A stretch of DNA of 64,000 nucleotides, taken from the NCBI GenBank assembly GCA_964542455.1, contig CAZIUC010000007.1, forward strand, positions 62,001 to 126,000, read 5' to 3'. Numbering within the stretch: position 1 is the stretch's first letter; the number at the start of each line of letters is the position of its first letter. The stretch is from PFJX01 sp964542455 (GTDB taxonomy: Bacteria; Pseudomonadota; Gammaproteobacteria; Burkholderiales; Thiobacillaceae). This document shows, one piece after another, positions 1-8,389 of this stretch. The notes under the pieces are model-generated. The model ran no database searches, was not told the origin of the DNA, and saw only the letters and a list, made by a program, of their open reading frames with translations. Both the position numbers and the translations under genes were made by a program.

Positions 1-1
1 G

Positions 2-139
2 GGCGGAGCCCAAGGTAACCGCCAGCAGGGAATCGGCGTGCAGTTCGATGAAAACGAAGGCTCCAACACCGTTCGCGGCAAGATCGAGGGCATCCTCGGC
101 AATGCCATGAAATCCACTCGCCATACGCACACGATGTGA
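2..139 (+). CDS. pilZ: PilZ-domain protein, C-terminal fragment
   Basis: The open frame enters from the left edge and ends with TGA at 137-139. The visible 45 residues read QGIGVQFDENEG, then VRGKIEGILG, and finish STRHTHTM. This is the usual C-terminus of the small PilZ protein of type IV pilus biogenesis, where an IGVQF strand is followed by a KIE..L helix and a THTM end. The pilZ gene commonly lies directly before tatD in beta- and gammaproteobacteria, as it does here, which supports the call. The N-terminus and the RxxxR part of the domain lie outside the window, so cyclic-di-GMP binding cannot be judged. Many PilZ proteins of this subgroup do not bind the nucleotide. Confidence 0.72.
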   Translation, partial: GGAQGNRQQGIGVQFDENEGSNTVRGKIEGILGNAMKSTRHTHTM

Positions 140-140
140 G

Positions 141-210
141 AGTAACGAGTGCTGAGTGCTGAGTAGCTTGCGACTCAGCACTCAGCACTCAGCACTCAGC
201 ACTCGTTACT
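141..210. repeat. Inverted repeat built of tandem heptamers
   Basis: Two 24-base arms (141-164 and 187-210) are perfect reverse complements, and each is made of repeats of the heptamer ACTCAGC or its complement. The sequence lies between pilZ and tatD, just before the tatD start. It could form a long hairpin in the transcript that attenuates tatD, or be an interspersed repeat. No gene lies in it. Confidence 0.8.
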
Positions 211-224
211 TGCTTCTTCCCCCC

Positions 225-1001
225 ATGTTCATTGACTCCCATTGCCATATCGATTTCCCCAATTTCACTGAGGGGGTAGCCCCCTTGCTCGCAAACATGC
301 GGGACGCGCGGGTGAGCCATGCGCTTTGTGTCTCGGTCAACCTGGAGAATTTTCCGCGAGTGCTGGCCCTGGCCGAGGCGCACGACAATCTATTCGCCTC
401 GGTGGGGGTGCATCCCGACCATGACGAAGGTCGTGAGCCCACGGTGGAAGAACTGGTCGCGCTGGCCGCGCACCCGCGCGTAGTCGCCATCGGCGAAACC
501 GGGCTGGATTACTACCGCCTGAGTCGTGACGAGGTGGACTGGCAGCGCGCGCGCTTTCGTACCCATATCCGCGCCGCCGCAGCAGCCGGCAAGCCCTTGA
601 TCATCCATACCCGAAGCGCGGCCGAGGACACACTGGCGATCATGGCGGAGGAGGGCGCGGCCACCCCCGGCGGGGTGATGCACTGTTTCACGGAAAGTTG
701 GGAAGTGGCGGAAGCGGCGCTGGCGATGGGTTATTACATTTCCCTGTCCGGCATCGTTACCTTCAAGAGCGCCAAGGATTTGAAGGAGGTGGCACGCCGA
801 GTGCCACTGGATCGCCTACTGATCGAGACCGATTCACCCTATCTCGCGCCGGTGCCGCATCGTGGCAGGCGCAACGAACCGGCCTACGTGCGCCATGTGG
901 CGGAAGAAATCGCCAGCCTGAGAGGGATCCCATTGGACGAAGTGGCATTGGCCAGTAGCCGCAATTTCTTCACGCTGTTCGCGGCGGCCGCCAGGGCCTG
1001 A
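225..1001 (+). CDS. tatD: TatD-family metal-dependent hydrolase (DNase)
   Basis: A 258-residue TIM-barrel hydrolase of the TatD family (TatD/YcfH/YjjV), metal-dependent enzymes with 3'-5' exonuclease or DNase activity. The start is ATG at 225 because MFIDSHCHIDFP is the canonical N-terminus with the HxH metal ligands; the open frame extends upstream to 156, but only through the heptamer repeat. Other motifs visible are IGETGLDYY (metal-ligand Glu), PLIIHTR, GGVMHCF, and LLIETDSPYLAP near the C-terminus with the conserved Asp. Length matches the family. It follows pilZ and is convergent with clpA. Which paralogue it is (the YcfH type usually pairs with pilZ/holB) cannot be proved from the window. 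Confidence 0.93.
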   Translation: MFIDSHCHIDFPNFTEGVAPLLANMRDARVSHALCVSVNLENFPRVLALAEAHDNLFASVGVHPDHDEGREPTVEELVALAAHPRVVAIGETGLDYYRLSRDEVDWQRARFRTHIRAAAAAGKPLIIHTRSAAEDTLAIMAEEGAATPGGVMHCFTESWEVAEAALAMGYYISLSGIVTFKSAKDLKEVARRVPLDRLLIETDSPYLAPVPHRGRRNEPAYVRHVAEEIASLRGIPLDEVALASSRNFFTLFAAAARA

Positions 1002-1044
1002 TTTCGGGTCGGCCAGACTGAAGCAACAACGCCCGGCCAGATGC

Positions 1045-3309
1045 TCAGGCGGGTTCCAGCGCATCCTCGAAGTGCAACAGGATCGCGTCCGACTCGTCCA
1101 CATCCACGCTCACTTCACCGCCATTGGCGAGGCGGCCGAACAGGAGTTCATCGGCCAGCGCCTTGCGCAAGGTGTCCTGAATCAAGCGGGCCATCGGGCG
1201 GGCGCCCATGAGCGGATCGAAACCCTTCTTCGCCAGCCACTTGCGCAGCTTGTCGGAGAAATGCGCTTCCACTTTCTTGGCGTGCAGTTGCTCTTCCAGT
1301 TGCATGAGGAACTTGTCCACCACGCGCAGGATGACGTCTTCGTCAAGCGCCGCGAAGGAAATGGTGGCGTCGAGACGGTTGCGGAACTCCGGGGTGAACA
1401 GGCGTTTGATATCGGCCATCTCGTCGCCCTTCTTGCTCGGCAGGGTGAAACCGATGCCGGTCTTGTTCATGGCTTCGGCGCCGGCATTGGTGGTCATGAT
1501 GATCGCCACATTGCGGAAGTCCGCCTTGCGCCCGTTGTTGTCGGTCAGTGTGCCGTGGTCCATGACTTGCAGCAGCACGTTGTAGATGTCCGTGTGCGCC
1601 TTCTCGATTTCATCCAGCAGGAGCACCGCATAGGGTGTCTTGGTGACGGCTTCGGTGAGCAGGCCGCCCTGATCGAAGCCGACATAGCCGGGAGGCGCGC
1701 CGATCAAGCGGGAAACGGCGTGGCGTTCCATGTATTCGGACATGTCGAAGCGGATCAGTTCCACCCCCAACACATAGGCCAGTTGCCGCGCGACTTCGGT
1801 CTTGCCGACCCCGGTGGGGCCGGAGAACAGGAAGGAGCCGATCGGTTTTTGCGGGTTGCCGAGGCCGGAGCGGGTCATCTTGATGGCCGAGGCCAGCGCT
1901 TCGATGGCCTTGTCCTGGCCGAATACCACGGCTTTCAGGTCGCGGTCGAGGTTCTTCAGGGCATTGCGTTCGTCATTGGCCACGGTTCTGGCCGGCACTC
2001 GCGCGATCTTGGCGACGATGTCCTCGATTTCCTTGGGGGTGATGATTTTCTTCTGTTTTGACTTGGGCTGGATGCGCTGCGCGGCGCCAGCTTCGTCGAT
2101 CACGTCGATGGCCTTGTCCGGCAGGTGGCGGTCGTTGATATAGCGAGCGGACAACTCGGCGGCGGTGGTGAGCGCGGCCTGTGTGTACTTGACGCTGTGG
2201 TGCGCCTCGAAGCGCGATTTCAGAACGCGCAGGATGGCCACGGTCTCTTCCACGCTGGGTTCCTTCACATCGATCTTCTGGAAGCGCCGCGACAATGCGT
2301 GATCTTTCTCGAACACACCCCGGTATTCGCTGTAGGTCGTGGCGCCGATACAGCGCAGCTGGCCGGCGGAAAGAGGGGGCTTCAACAGGTTGGAAGCATC
2401 CAGAGTGCCGCCCGAGGCGGCGCCGGCACCGATGACGGTATGGATCTCGTCGATGAACATGATGGAATGCGGCGTGTTGATGAGCTGTTTGATCACCGCC
2501 TTGAGGCGCTGTTCGAAGTCGCCGCGATACTTGGTGCCGGCCAGCAGCGCACCCATGTCCAGGGCAAAGACCGTGGCCTCCTTGAGGATGTCGGGGACGC
2601 TGCCTTCGACTATGCGACGCGCCAGGCCTTCCGCGATGGCCGTCTTGCCGACACCGGCTTCTCCCACCAGCAGAGGGTTGTTCTTGCGCCGCCGGCAGAG
2701 GGTCTGGATCACCCGCTCAACTTCCATATCGCGACCGATCAGCGGGTCGATCTTGCCAGCCTGGGCCTGGGCGTTGAGGTTGACGGTGAAAGAGTCGAGC
2801 GGAGAGGAGGCACTGGCTTCACCCTCCTGCTGCTCGCTAGTGGCATCGGCGCGCCCACTCGGGGCGCTTTCCTGTGGCGTCTTGGCGATGCCGTGTGAAA
2901 TGAAATTCACCACATCCAGGCGGGTAAGCCCCTGTTGGGTGAGGAAGTGCAGCGCATGCGAATCCTTCTCACCGAAGATGGCCACCAGCACATTGGCGCC
3001 GGTCACTTCTTTTTTCCCGGATGATTGCACATGCAGGATGGCGCGCTGGATTACGCGCTGAAAGCCCAGCGTCGGCTGGGTGTCGACGTCGGCTTCACCT
3101 GGGACTCGTGGAGTGTGGCGCTCAACGAAGTCGGCCAACTTCTTGCGTAGGTCTTCCATGTTCGCGGAACAGGCACGCAACACTTCCGCGGCTGACGGGT
3201 TGTCGAGCATGGCGAGCAAGAGATGCTCGACGGTAATGAATTCATGCCGTTTCTGGCGGGCCTCCATGAAGGCCATGTGCAAACTCACTTCCAATTCCTG
3301 GGCGATCAT
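1045..3309 (-). CDS. clpA: ATP-dependent Clp protease ATP-binding subunit ClpA
   Basis: AAA+ unfoldase that feeds substrates to ClpP in the cytoplasm, with ClpS as N-end-rule adaptor. The protein (754 residues) has the Clp N-domain with two repeats (about 1-145), an acidic linker, a first AAA module with Walker A GEAGVGKT and FIDEIHT, and a second with GPTGVGKTE and LLLDEIEKAH. The TGIGF tripeptide region in the second module is the ClpP-docking loop. The start is ATG at 3309, preceded by GGAGATAG. The frame is open to 3330, but those extra codons lie inside clpS. The ATG overlaps the clpS stop (ATGA), so the genes are translationally coupled. clpP is not in the window. The family assignment is secure because the IGF loop and clpS linkage separate ClpA from ClpB. 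Confidence 0.97.
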   Translation of the reverse strand: MIAQELEVSLHMAFMEARQKRHEFITVEHLLLAMLDNPSAAEVLRACSANMEDLRKKLADFVERHTPRVPGEADVDTQPTLGFQRVIQRAILHVQSSGKKEVTGANVLVAIFGEKDSHALHFLTQQGLTRLDVVNFISHGIAKTPQESAPSGRADATSEQQEGEASASSPLDSFTVNLNAQAQAGKIDPLIGRDMEVERVIQTLCRRRKNNPLLVGEAGVGKTAIAEGLARRIVEGSVPDILKEATVFALDMGALLAGTKYRGDFEQRLKAVIKQLINTPHSIMFIDEIHTVIGAGAASGGTLDASNLLKPPLSAGQLRCIGATTYSEYRGVFEKDHALSRRFQKIDVKEPSVEETVAILRVLKSRFEAHHSVKYTQAALTTAAELSARYINDRHLPDKAIDVIDEAGAAQRIQPKSKQKKIITPKEIEDIVAKIARVPARTVANDERNALKNLDRDLKAVVFGQDKAIEALASAIKMTRSGLGNPQKPIGSFLFSGPTGVGKTEVARQLAYVLGVELIRFDMSEYMERHAVSRLIGAPPGYVGFDQGGLLTEAVTKTPYAVLLLDEIEKAHTDIYNVLLQVMDHGTLTDNNGRKADFRNVAIIMTTNAGAEAMNKTGIGFTLPSKKGDEMADIKRLFTPEFRNRLDATISFAALDEDVILRVVDKFLMQLEEQLHAKKVEAHFSDKLRKWLAKKGFDPLMGARPMARLIQDTLRKALADELLFGRLANGGEVSVDVDESDAILLHFEDALEPA

Positions 3310-3617
3310 CGATCTATCTCCATGACGCATTGCAGGGGATGCTGCTGGCTCTGGGCGTATTCCGTTACCTGATGCACCTTGGATTCCGCAACGTCCCGGG
3401 GGTAGACCCCCGCTACTCCGATACCTTCATTATGCACTTTGAGCATCACCAGGGTGGCTTGTTCACGGCTCAGGAAAAAAATGCCTTCCAGCACCTTCAC
3501 GACGAATTCCATAGGGGTGTAATCGTCGTTTAGTAGCAATACCTTATATAACGGTGGCGGCGGGGCGACCTTGTGGGCGACCGCCAATTCACCTTCTTCG
3601 TGAGGCCGGACAGCCAT
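3306..3617 (-). CDS. clpS: ClpS adaptor of the ClpAP protease
   Basis: Small adaptor that binds the ClpA N-domain and delivers N-degron substrates. The core YKVLLLNDDYTPMEFVV is the hallmark of ClpS, with the substrate-pocket NDD and the M that gates residue choice. Later come the VHNEGIGVAGVYPRDVAESK segment and a C-terminal QHPLQCVMEI strand. I chose ATG 3617 (MAVRPHEEGELAV, 103 residues), which fits the usual 100-110 residues; an upstream ATG at 3719 would add 34 residues of non-homologous sequence. No strong Shine-Dalgarno precedes either. The stop overlaps the clpA start by one base pair step (ATGA). The gene is divergent from the cold-shock gene. Confidence 0.94.
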   Translation of the reverse strand: MAVRPHEEGELAVAHKVAPPPPLYKVLLLNDDYTPMEFVVKVLEGIFFLSREQATLVMLKVHNEGIGVAGVYPRDVAESKVHQVTEYAQSQQHPLQCVMEIDR

Positions 3618-3807
3618 GGGTGGGTAGCAAAAAAATGGCAACGAAGGGATTGTGGCGCCGGGAAACGATTTTTCAAGCCAATCTATTCTTTCAAAAAGAT
3701 TGACGCAAAGTGTATTCAACAGGTAAAAAGCCCCCCGTTTGTATCAAGTCGGCATGGTCTGACGGATATAGACCGGTTAATTCGTTTTTTGATTTAGGAG
3801 CGGTTTC

Positions 3808-4011
3808 ATGGCCACTGGTATTGTTAAATGGTTCAACGACTCGAAAGGCTTCGGCTTCATTACCCCCGATGGTGGTGGCGATGATCTGTTCGCCCACTTT
3901 TCCGCTATTGCGGGCAACGGCTTCAAGAGCCTGAAGGAAGGCCAGAAGGTCTCCTTTGATGTGACCGAAGGCCCGAAGGGCAAACAGGCCTCGAACATCA
4001 ATCCGCTCTGA
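3808..4011 (+). CDS. Cold-shock-domain RNA chaperone (CspA/CspE family)
   Basis: A 67-residue single OB-fold protein that begins MATGIVKWFNDSKGFGFI and carries DDLFAHFSAI, so both RNP1 (KGFGFI) and RNP2 (LFAHF) nucleic-acid-binding motifs are intact. It acts as an RNA chaperone or transcription antiterminator. A TAGGAG Shine-Dalgarno lies 7 bases before the ATG. The 190-bp gap to clpS has a TTGACG (3700-3705) and a weak GTAAAA 17 bases later, which would give a roughly 75-base leader, but I rate this promoter as weak. The paralogue type (cold-induced or constitutive) cannot be told from the protein alone. Confidence 0.95.
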   Translation: MATGIVKWFNDSKGFGFITPDGGGDDLFAHFSAIAGNGFKSLKEGQKVSFDVTEGPKGKQASNINPL

Positions 4012-4104
4012 GCGGGTTTCTTGGGTGGGCGAGCGGTTGGCGCCTGCCACCTTTGGCCCCCTGTGCTATACGTCAGTCATGACGTTGGCGCAGGAGCGGC
4101 CAGG

Positions 4105-4315
4105 ATGAACACCCCAGAAGTACCTCCCCCCAGAAGTGCCTCCCCCATATCCGGCAATTCACGTCAGATAACGCTTTCTGATGAATACTTGCTTGGTGAA
4201 GTAGCCTCGCTACTGGCGGGCCTGGAACGGCAGAAAGAAGAACTCGGCCCCATAGCCGAGGAACTCATCGATTTGTTGCATCACCTCGGGGTGGGCAAGC
4301 CACCCCCGCAAGCGA

Positions 4316-4335
<20 letters not shown>
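4105..4335 (+). CDS. Small hypothetical protein
   Basis: Possible 76-residue protein starting MNTPEVPPPRSASP after a GGAG 8 bases upstream. The N-terminal third is Pro/Ser-rich and looks disordered. The rest, LSDEYLLGEVASLLAGLERQKEELGPIAEELIDLLHHLG, reads as two amphipathic helices with regular hydrophobic spacing. Its last 20 bases overlap the convergent end of icd. I do not recognise the family. The codon pattern and start signal are reasonable, but a spurious ORF is not excluded. An ATG at 4021 is open in the same frame but lacks a ribosome site. Confidence 0.4.
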
Positions 4336-5557
<1,222 letters not shown>

Positions 5558-5586
5558 GATAACTCCTGATTGAAATTGCAAAACTG

Positions 5587-6132
5587 ATGGCTCGCCTCGT
5601 CCTGTTCAACAAGCCCTATGGCGTGCTTAGCCAGTTCACCCCGGAAGATGGGCACCCTGGCTTGAAGGATTTCATCGACATTCCCGGCATCTATGCGGCC
5701 GGGAGGCTGGATAGGGATAGCGAGGGCCTGCTGATTCTAACCGACGATGGTGCGCTACAGCATCGGCTCGCCGACCCGCGCCACAAGCTGCCCAAAACTT
5801 ACTGGGCACAGGTCGAGGGCGCGCCGGACGACGCCGACCTGGAGCCCCTGCGCCATGCGATGAATCTGGGCGATTTCATCACGCGCCCGGCAAAGGCGCG
5901 CGTGATCGACGAGCCGGATGGTCTCTGGCCGCGCGACCCACCGGTGCGCAAGCGCCTCGCCATTCCCACGACCTGGATCGAAATCATCCTTACCGAGGGC
6001 AAGAACCGGCAGGTACGGCGGATGACCGCCAAGGCTGGTTATCCGACTCTGCGACTGATTCGCGCCGCGATCGGCAACCATACACTGAACGATTTAATGC
6101 CGGGTGAACTGCGTATTGAAATAATCAAATAG
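5587..6132 (+). CDS. rluE: 23S rRNA pseudouridine synthase, RluE type
   Basis: Pseudouridine synthase of the RsuA/RluB/E/F family. RluE modifies U2457 of 23S rRNA in E. coli. The 181-residue protein opens with LVLFNKPYGVLSQFTPEDG and has the catalytic-Asp motif GRLDRDSEGLLILTDDG near residue 40. KTYWAQVEG and the C-terminal GKNRQVRRMTAKAGYPTLRLIR are also family signatures. It lacks the N-terminal S4 domain of RluB/RluF, which is why RluE is preferred. It is divergent from icd and ends just before the phaE promoter. Confidence 0.9.
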   Translation: MARLVLFNKPYGVLSQFTPEDGHPGLKDFIDIPGIYAAGRLDRDSEGLLILTDDGALQHRLADPRHKLPKTYWAQVEGAPDDADLEPLRHAMNLGDFITRPAKARVIDEPDGLWPRDPPVRKRLAIPTTWIEIILTEGKNRQVRRMTAKAGYPTLRLIRAAIGNHTLNDLMPGELRIEIIK

Positions 6133-6136
6133 GCGC

Positions 6137-6165
6137 TTGACAGGTTTTTGTGCAATGCACAAAAT
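6137..6165 (+). promoter_or_regulatory. phaE-phaC promoter with overlapping palindromic operator
   Basis: A consensus -35 hexamer TTGACA (6137-6142) is followed after 17 bp by CAAAAT (6160-6165) as a plausible -10. Between and across them lies TTTTGTGCAATGCACAAAA (6146-6164), a perfect 9-bp inverted repeat around one central base. A dyad that covers the spacer and -10 is the expected place for a repressor. PHA genes are often controlled by PhaR, whose known sites are TGC/GCA dyads, so PhaR is a reasonable candidate. This last step is inference. Confidence 0.62.
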
Positions 6166-6201
6166 CCGCCGACAAGCAGTTCTTCCTGAAGGAGAGAGAC
6201 C

Positions 6202-7278
6202 GTGGCGGATACAAGCAAGACCTGGATGAATGACTGGATGGAATCGCAGCAGGGCTACTGGAAAGCCTGGGGCGACCTGGCCCAGCGCGGCATGAAGGCG
6301 CCGGAAGCGCCGAAGAACCCTTGGGCCGATGGCATCAATCAGTGGTGGCAGGCGGTGTCTCCGATGACGCCGCCATCCGGTCGCGATGTGTTCGACAAGG
6401 TGATGGATGTCAGCCGTGGCTACTTCACCCTGGCCGAGCAGTTCATGAGCGGTGTCGGCGGTGGTGGAAAAGATGTCGGCATGGAGGCCGTGAACGGCTG
6501 GCTGGAAAACATGCAGAAGATGTGGACCAGCCCGGTTCCCAATATGTTCGGCGCCAACAACCCGGGCAAGGGTTTCAATACCTTCTGGGATTTGCCGATG
6601 GACACCTGGCAGCGTCTGGCCGCCAACATCGTGCCCATGCCCGGCGATTTCACCCAGGCTTACCACCCGGAAGGCACGAATGCCGCGCGCGACCAGATGA
6701 ACCGCTTCCTGTCGATTCCGACCGTGGGCTACACCCGCGAATCCCAGGAACAGTTCCAGATCCTGGCGCAACGCCAGATGGATTACGCCAGCGCCACCCA
6801 GGCCTACCAGATGGCCTTTGGCAACCTCGGCGCCGAGACCGCGCGCAAGTTCCAGGCGGCATTGCAGGCGCGCGCTTCGGATAACAAACCCATCCACAGT
6901 CTGCGCGAGTTGTATGACCAGTGGGTGGAAATGAGCGAAGCGGCTTATGCCGAGTTCGTCATGACCGAGGAATACCAGAAGCTCTACGGTCATCTGGTCA
7001 ACAGTCTGCTGGGGCTGAAGCATCAGATGGCGCGCATGGTCGACCAGAATCTGGAAGCCATGCACATGCCCACCCATGCCGAGATCAGCACACTTCAGTG
7101 TCGGCAACAGGAATTGCGTCGCGACAATCTGCGTTTGCACAAGGAAATAAAGGAAATACACAAACAACTTGAAGCGTTGCGTAAGGCTTCAATTACATCC
7201 GTACCGACCACGGAAGCCGCCCCGGCCGCCAAGCGCGCCCCCGCCGCTCGCACCAAGAAAGCAGGAGATGCCAAATGA
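6202..7278 (+). CDS. phaE: Class III PHA synthase subunit PhaE
   Basis: Accessory subunit of the two-component polyhydroxyalkanoate synthase, which works on the granule surface. The 358-residue protein starts with GTG after GGAGAGAG and has the family's Trp-rich N-terminus (WMNDWMESQQGYWKAWGDLAQ). The repeated FDKVMD, YFTLAEQF and WQRLA segments and a VGYTRESQEQFQ stretch also fit PhaE. Residues about 285-335 form a coiled coil, and the last 30 are Ala/Lys-rich, as in many granule-associated proteins. Its stop overlaps the phaC start (ATGATG), so the subunits are probably coupled for equal synthesis. Adjacency to a class III phaC supports the call. Confidence 0.92.
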   Translation: MADTSKTWMNDWMESQQGYWKAWGDLAQRGMKAPEAPKNPWADGINQWWQAVSPMTPPSGRDVFDKVMDVSRGYFTLAEQFMSGVGGGGKDVGMEAVNGWLENMQKMWTSPVPNMFGANNPGKGFNTFWDLPMDTWQRLAANIVPMPGDFTQAYHPEGTNAARDQMNRFLSIPTVGYTRESQEQFQILAQRQMDYASATQAYQMAFGNLGAETARKFQAALQARASDNKPIHSLRELYDQWVEMSEAAYAEFVMTEEYQKLYGHLVNSLLGLKHQMARMVDQNLEAMHMPTHAEISTLQCRQQELRRDNLRLHKEIKEIHKQLEALRKASITSVPTTEAAPAAKRAPAARTKKAGDAK

Positions 7279-8342
7279 TGCCTTTCGACATGCGTCCCGA
7301 TGCCGTCATGCAGGAACTCATGGCCTATAGCCAGAAGCTCTCGCACGGTGTGCAGAATCTTATGGAAGTCGGTGAGATTTCCACCGGTGTCACGCCCAAG
7401 ACCGTGATCTATCAGGAAGACAAGCTCACCCTGTTCCGCTTCAACCCGTCCGCCGACAAAGTCCAGAGCAAGACCCCTCTGCTTATCGTCTACGCGCTGG
7501 TGAACCGGCCCTACATGACCGACATCCAGGAAAACCGCTCCACCGTGAAAGCGTTGATGGACGCCGGCCAGGACGTCTACCTGGTGGACTGGGGCTATCC
7601 CGACCGCGCCGACCGTTACCTCACCCTGGACGACTACATCAACGGGTATCTCGACCGTTGCGTCGACGTGATTTGCGAACGCCATCGCATCGACAAGATC
7701 AACATCCTCGGCATCTGCCAGGGCGGCACTTTCTCGCTGTGCTACTCGGCGCTGCACCCGGACAAGGTGAAAAACCTGGTCACCATGGTCACCCCGGTCG
7801 ATTTCCAGACCCCGGACAACATGCTCTCGCACTGGGTCCAGCAGATCGACATCGACCTGGTGGTGGACACCCTGGGCAACGTCCCCGGTGAAATGCTCAA
7901 CTGGACCTTCCTCAATCTGAAGCCCTATCAGCTCATGGGCCAGAAATACCTGGGCCTGATCGACACCCTCGACGACCCGGAAGCCCTGAAAAACTTCCTG
8001 CGCATGGAAAAGTGGATTTTCGACAGCCCCGACCAGGCCGGCGAAGCCTTCCGCCAGTTCATCAAGGACTTCTACCAGGAGAACAAACTGCTGAAAGGGG
8101 GGCTGGAGATCGGCGAGCCGGTGAGCCTGAAGGGCGTCACCATGCCGGTGCTCAACGTCTTCGCCGAACAGGATCACCTGGTCCCGCCCGACGCCTCCCG
8201 CGCCATGCGCGGCAAGCTCGGCACCAAGGACTACACGGAACTGTCCTTCCCCGGCGGTCACATCGGCATCTACGTCAGCGGCAAGGCCCAGAAAACCGTG
8301 CCGCCCGCCATCGGCAAGTGGTTGGATGAACGCGACGCCTGA
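7275..8342 (+). CDS. phaC: Class III PHA synthase catalytic subunit PhaC
   Basis: Alpha/beta-hydrolase-fold polymerase that makes polyhydroxyalkanoate from hydroxyacyl-CoA. At 355 residues it has class III size (class I/II are near 560-600). The lipase-like box is GICQGG with nucleophile Cys148; Asp300 (AEQDHLVPP) and His329 (GGHIGIYVSG) complete the triad. DVYLVDWGYPDRADRYLTLDDYI is another family signature. Two ATGs in tandem (7275 and 7278) are possible starts; the first overlaps the phaE stop. No phasin, phaA or phaB gene follows; the operon ends with a strong hairpin. Confidence 0.95.
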   Translation: MMPFDMRPDAVMQELMAYSQKLSHGVQNLMEVGEISTGVTPKTVIYQEDKLTLFRFNPSADKVQSKTPLLIVYALVNRPYMTDIQENRSTVKALMDAGQDVYLVDWGYPDRADRYLTLDDYINGYLDRCVDVICERHRIDKINILGICQGGTFSLCYSALHPDKVKNLVTMVTPVDFQTPDNMLSHWVQQIDIDLVVDTLGNVPGEMLNWTFLNLKPYQLMGQKYLGLIDTLDDPEALKNFLRMEKWIFDSPDQAGEAFRQFIKDFYQENKLLKGGLEIGEPVSLKGVTMPVLNVFAEQDHLVPPDASRAMRGKLGTKDYTELSFPGGHIGIYVSGKAQKTVPPAIGKWLDERDA

Positions 8343-8352
8343 TCGCGTAGCA

Positions 8353-8387
8353 CACAAGCCGTTTCCGCCAGACGGAAACGGCTTGTG
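8353..8387. terminator. Hairpin terminator between phaC and hlyD
   Basis: A perfect 15-bp stem (CACAAGCCGTTTCCG and its complement) with a 5-base loop lies between the convergent phaC and hlyD genes. There is no clear T run on either side, so it may act on both strands as a stable hairpin or mRNA-end stabiliser. Confidence 0.6.
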
Positions 8388-8389
8388 CC

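Noticed and set aside
141..210. Short tandem repeats as a CRISPR array
   Set aside because: Units are 7 bp with no spacers and form one inverted repeat.
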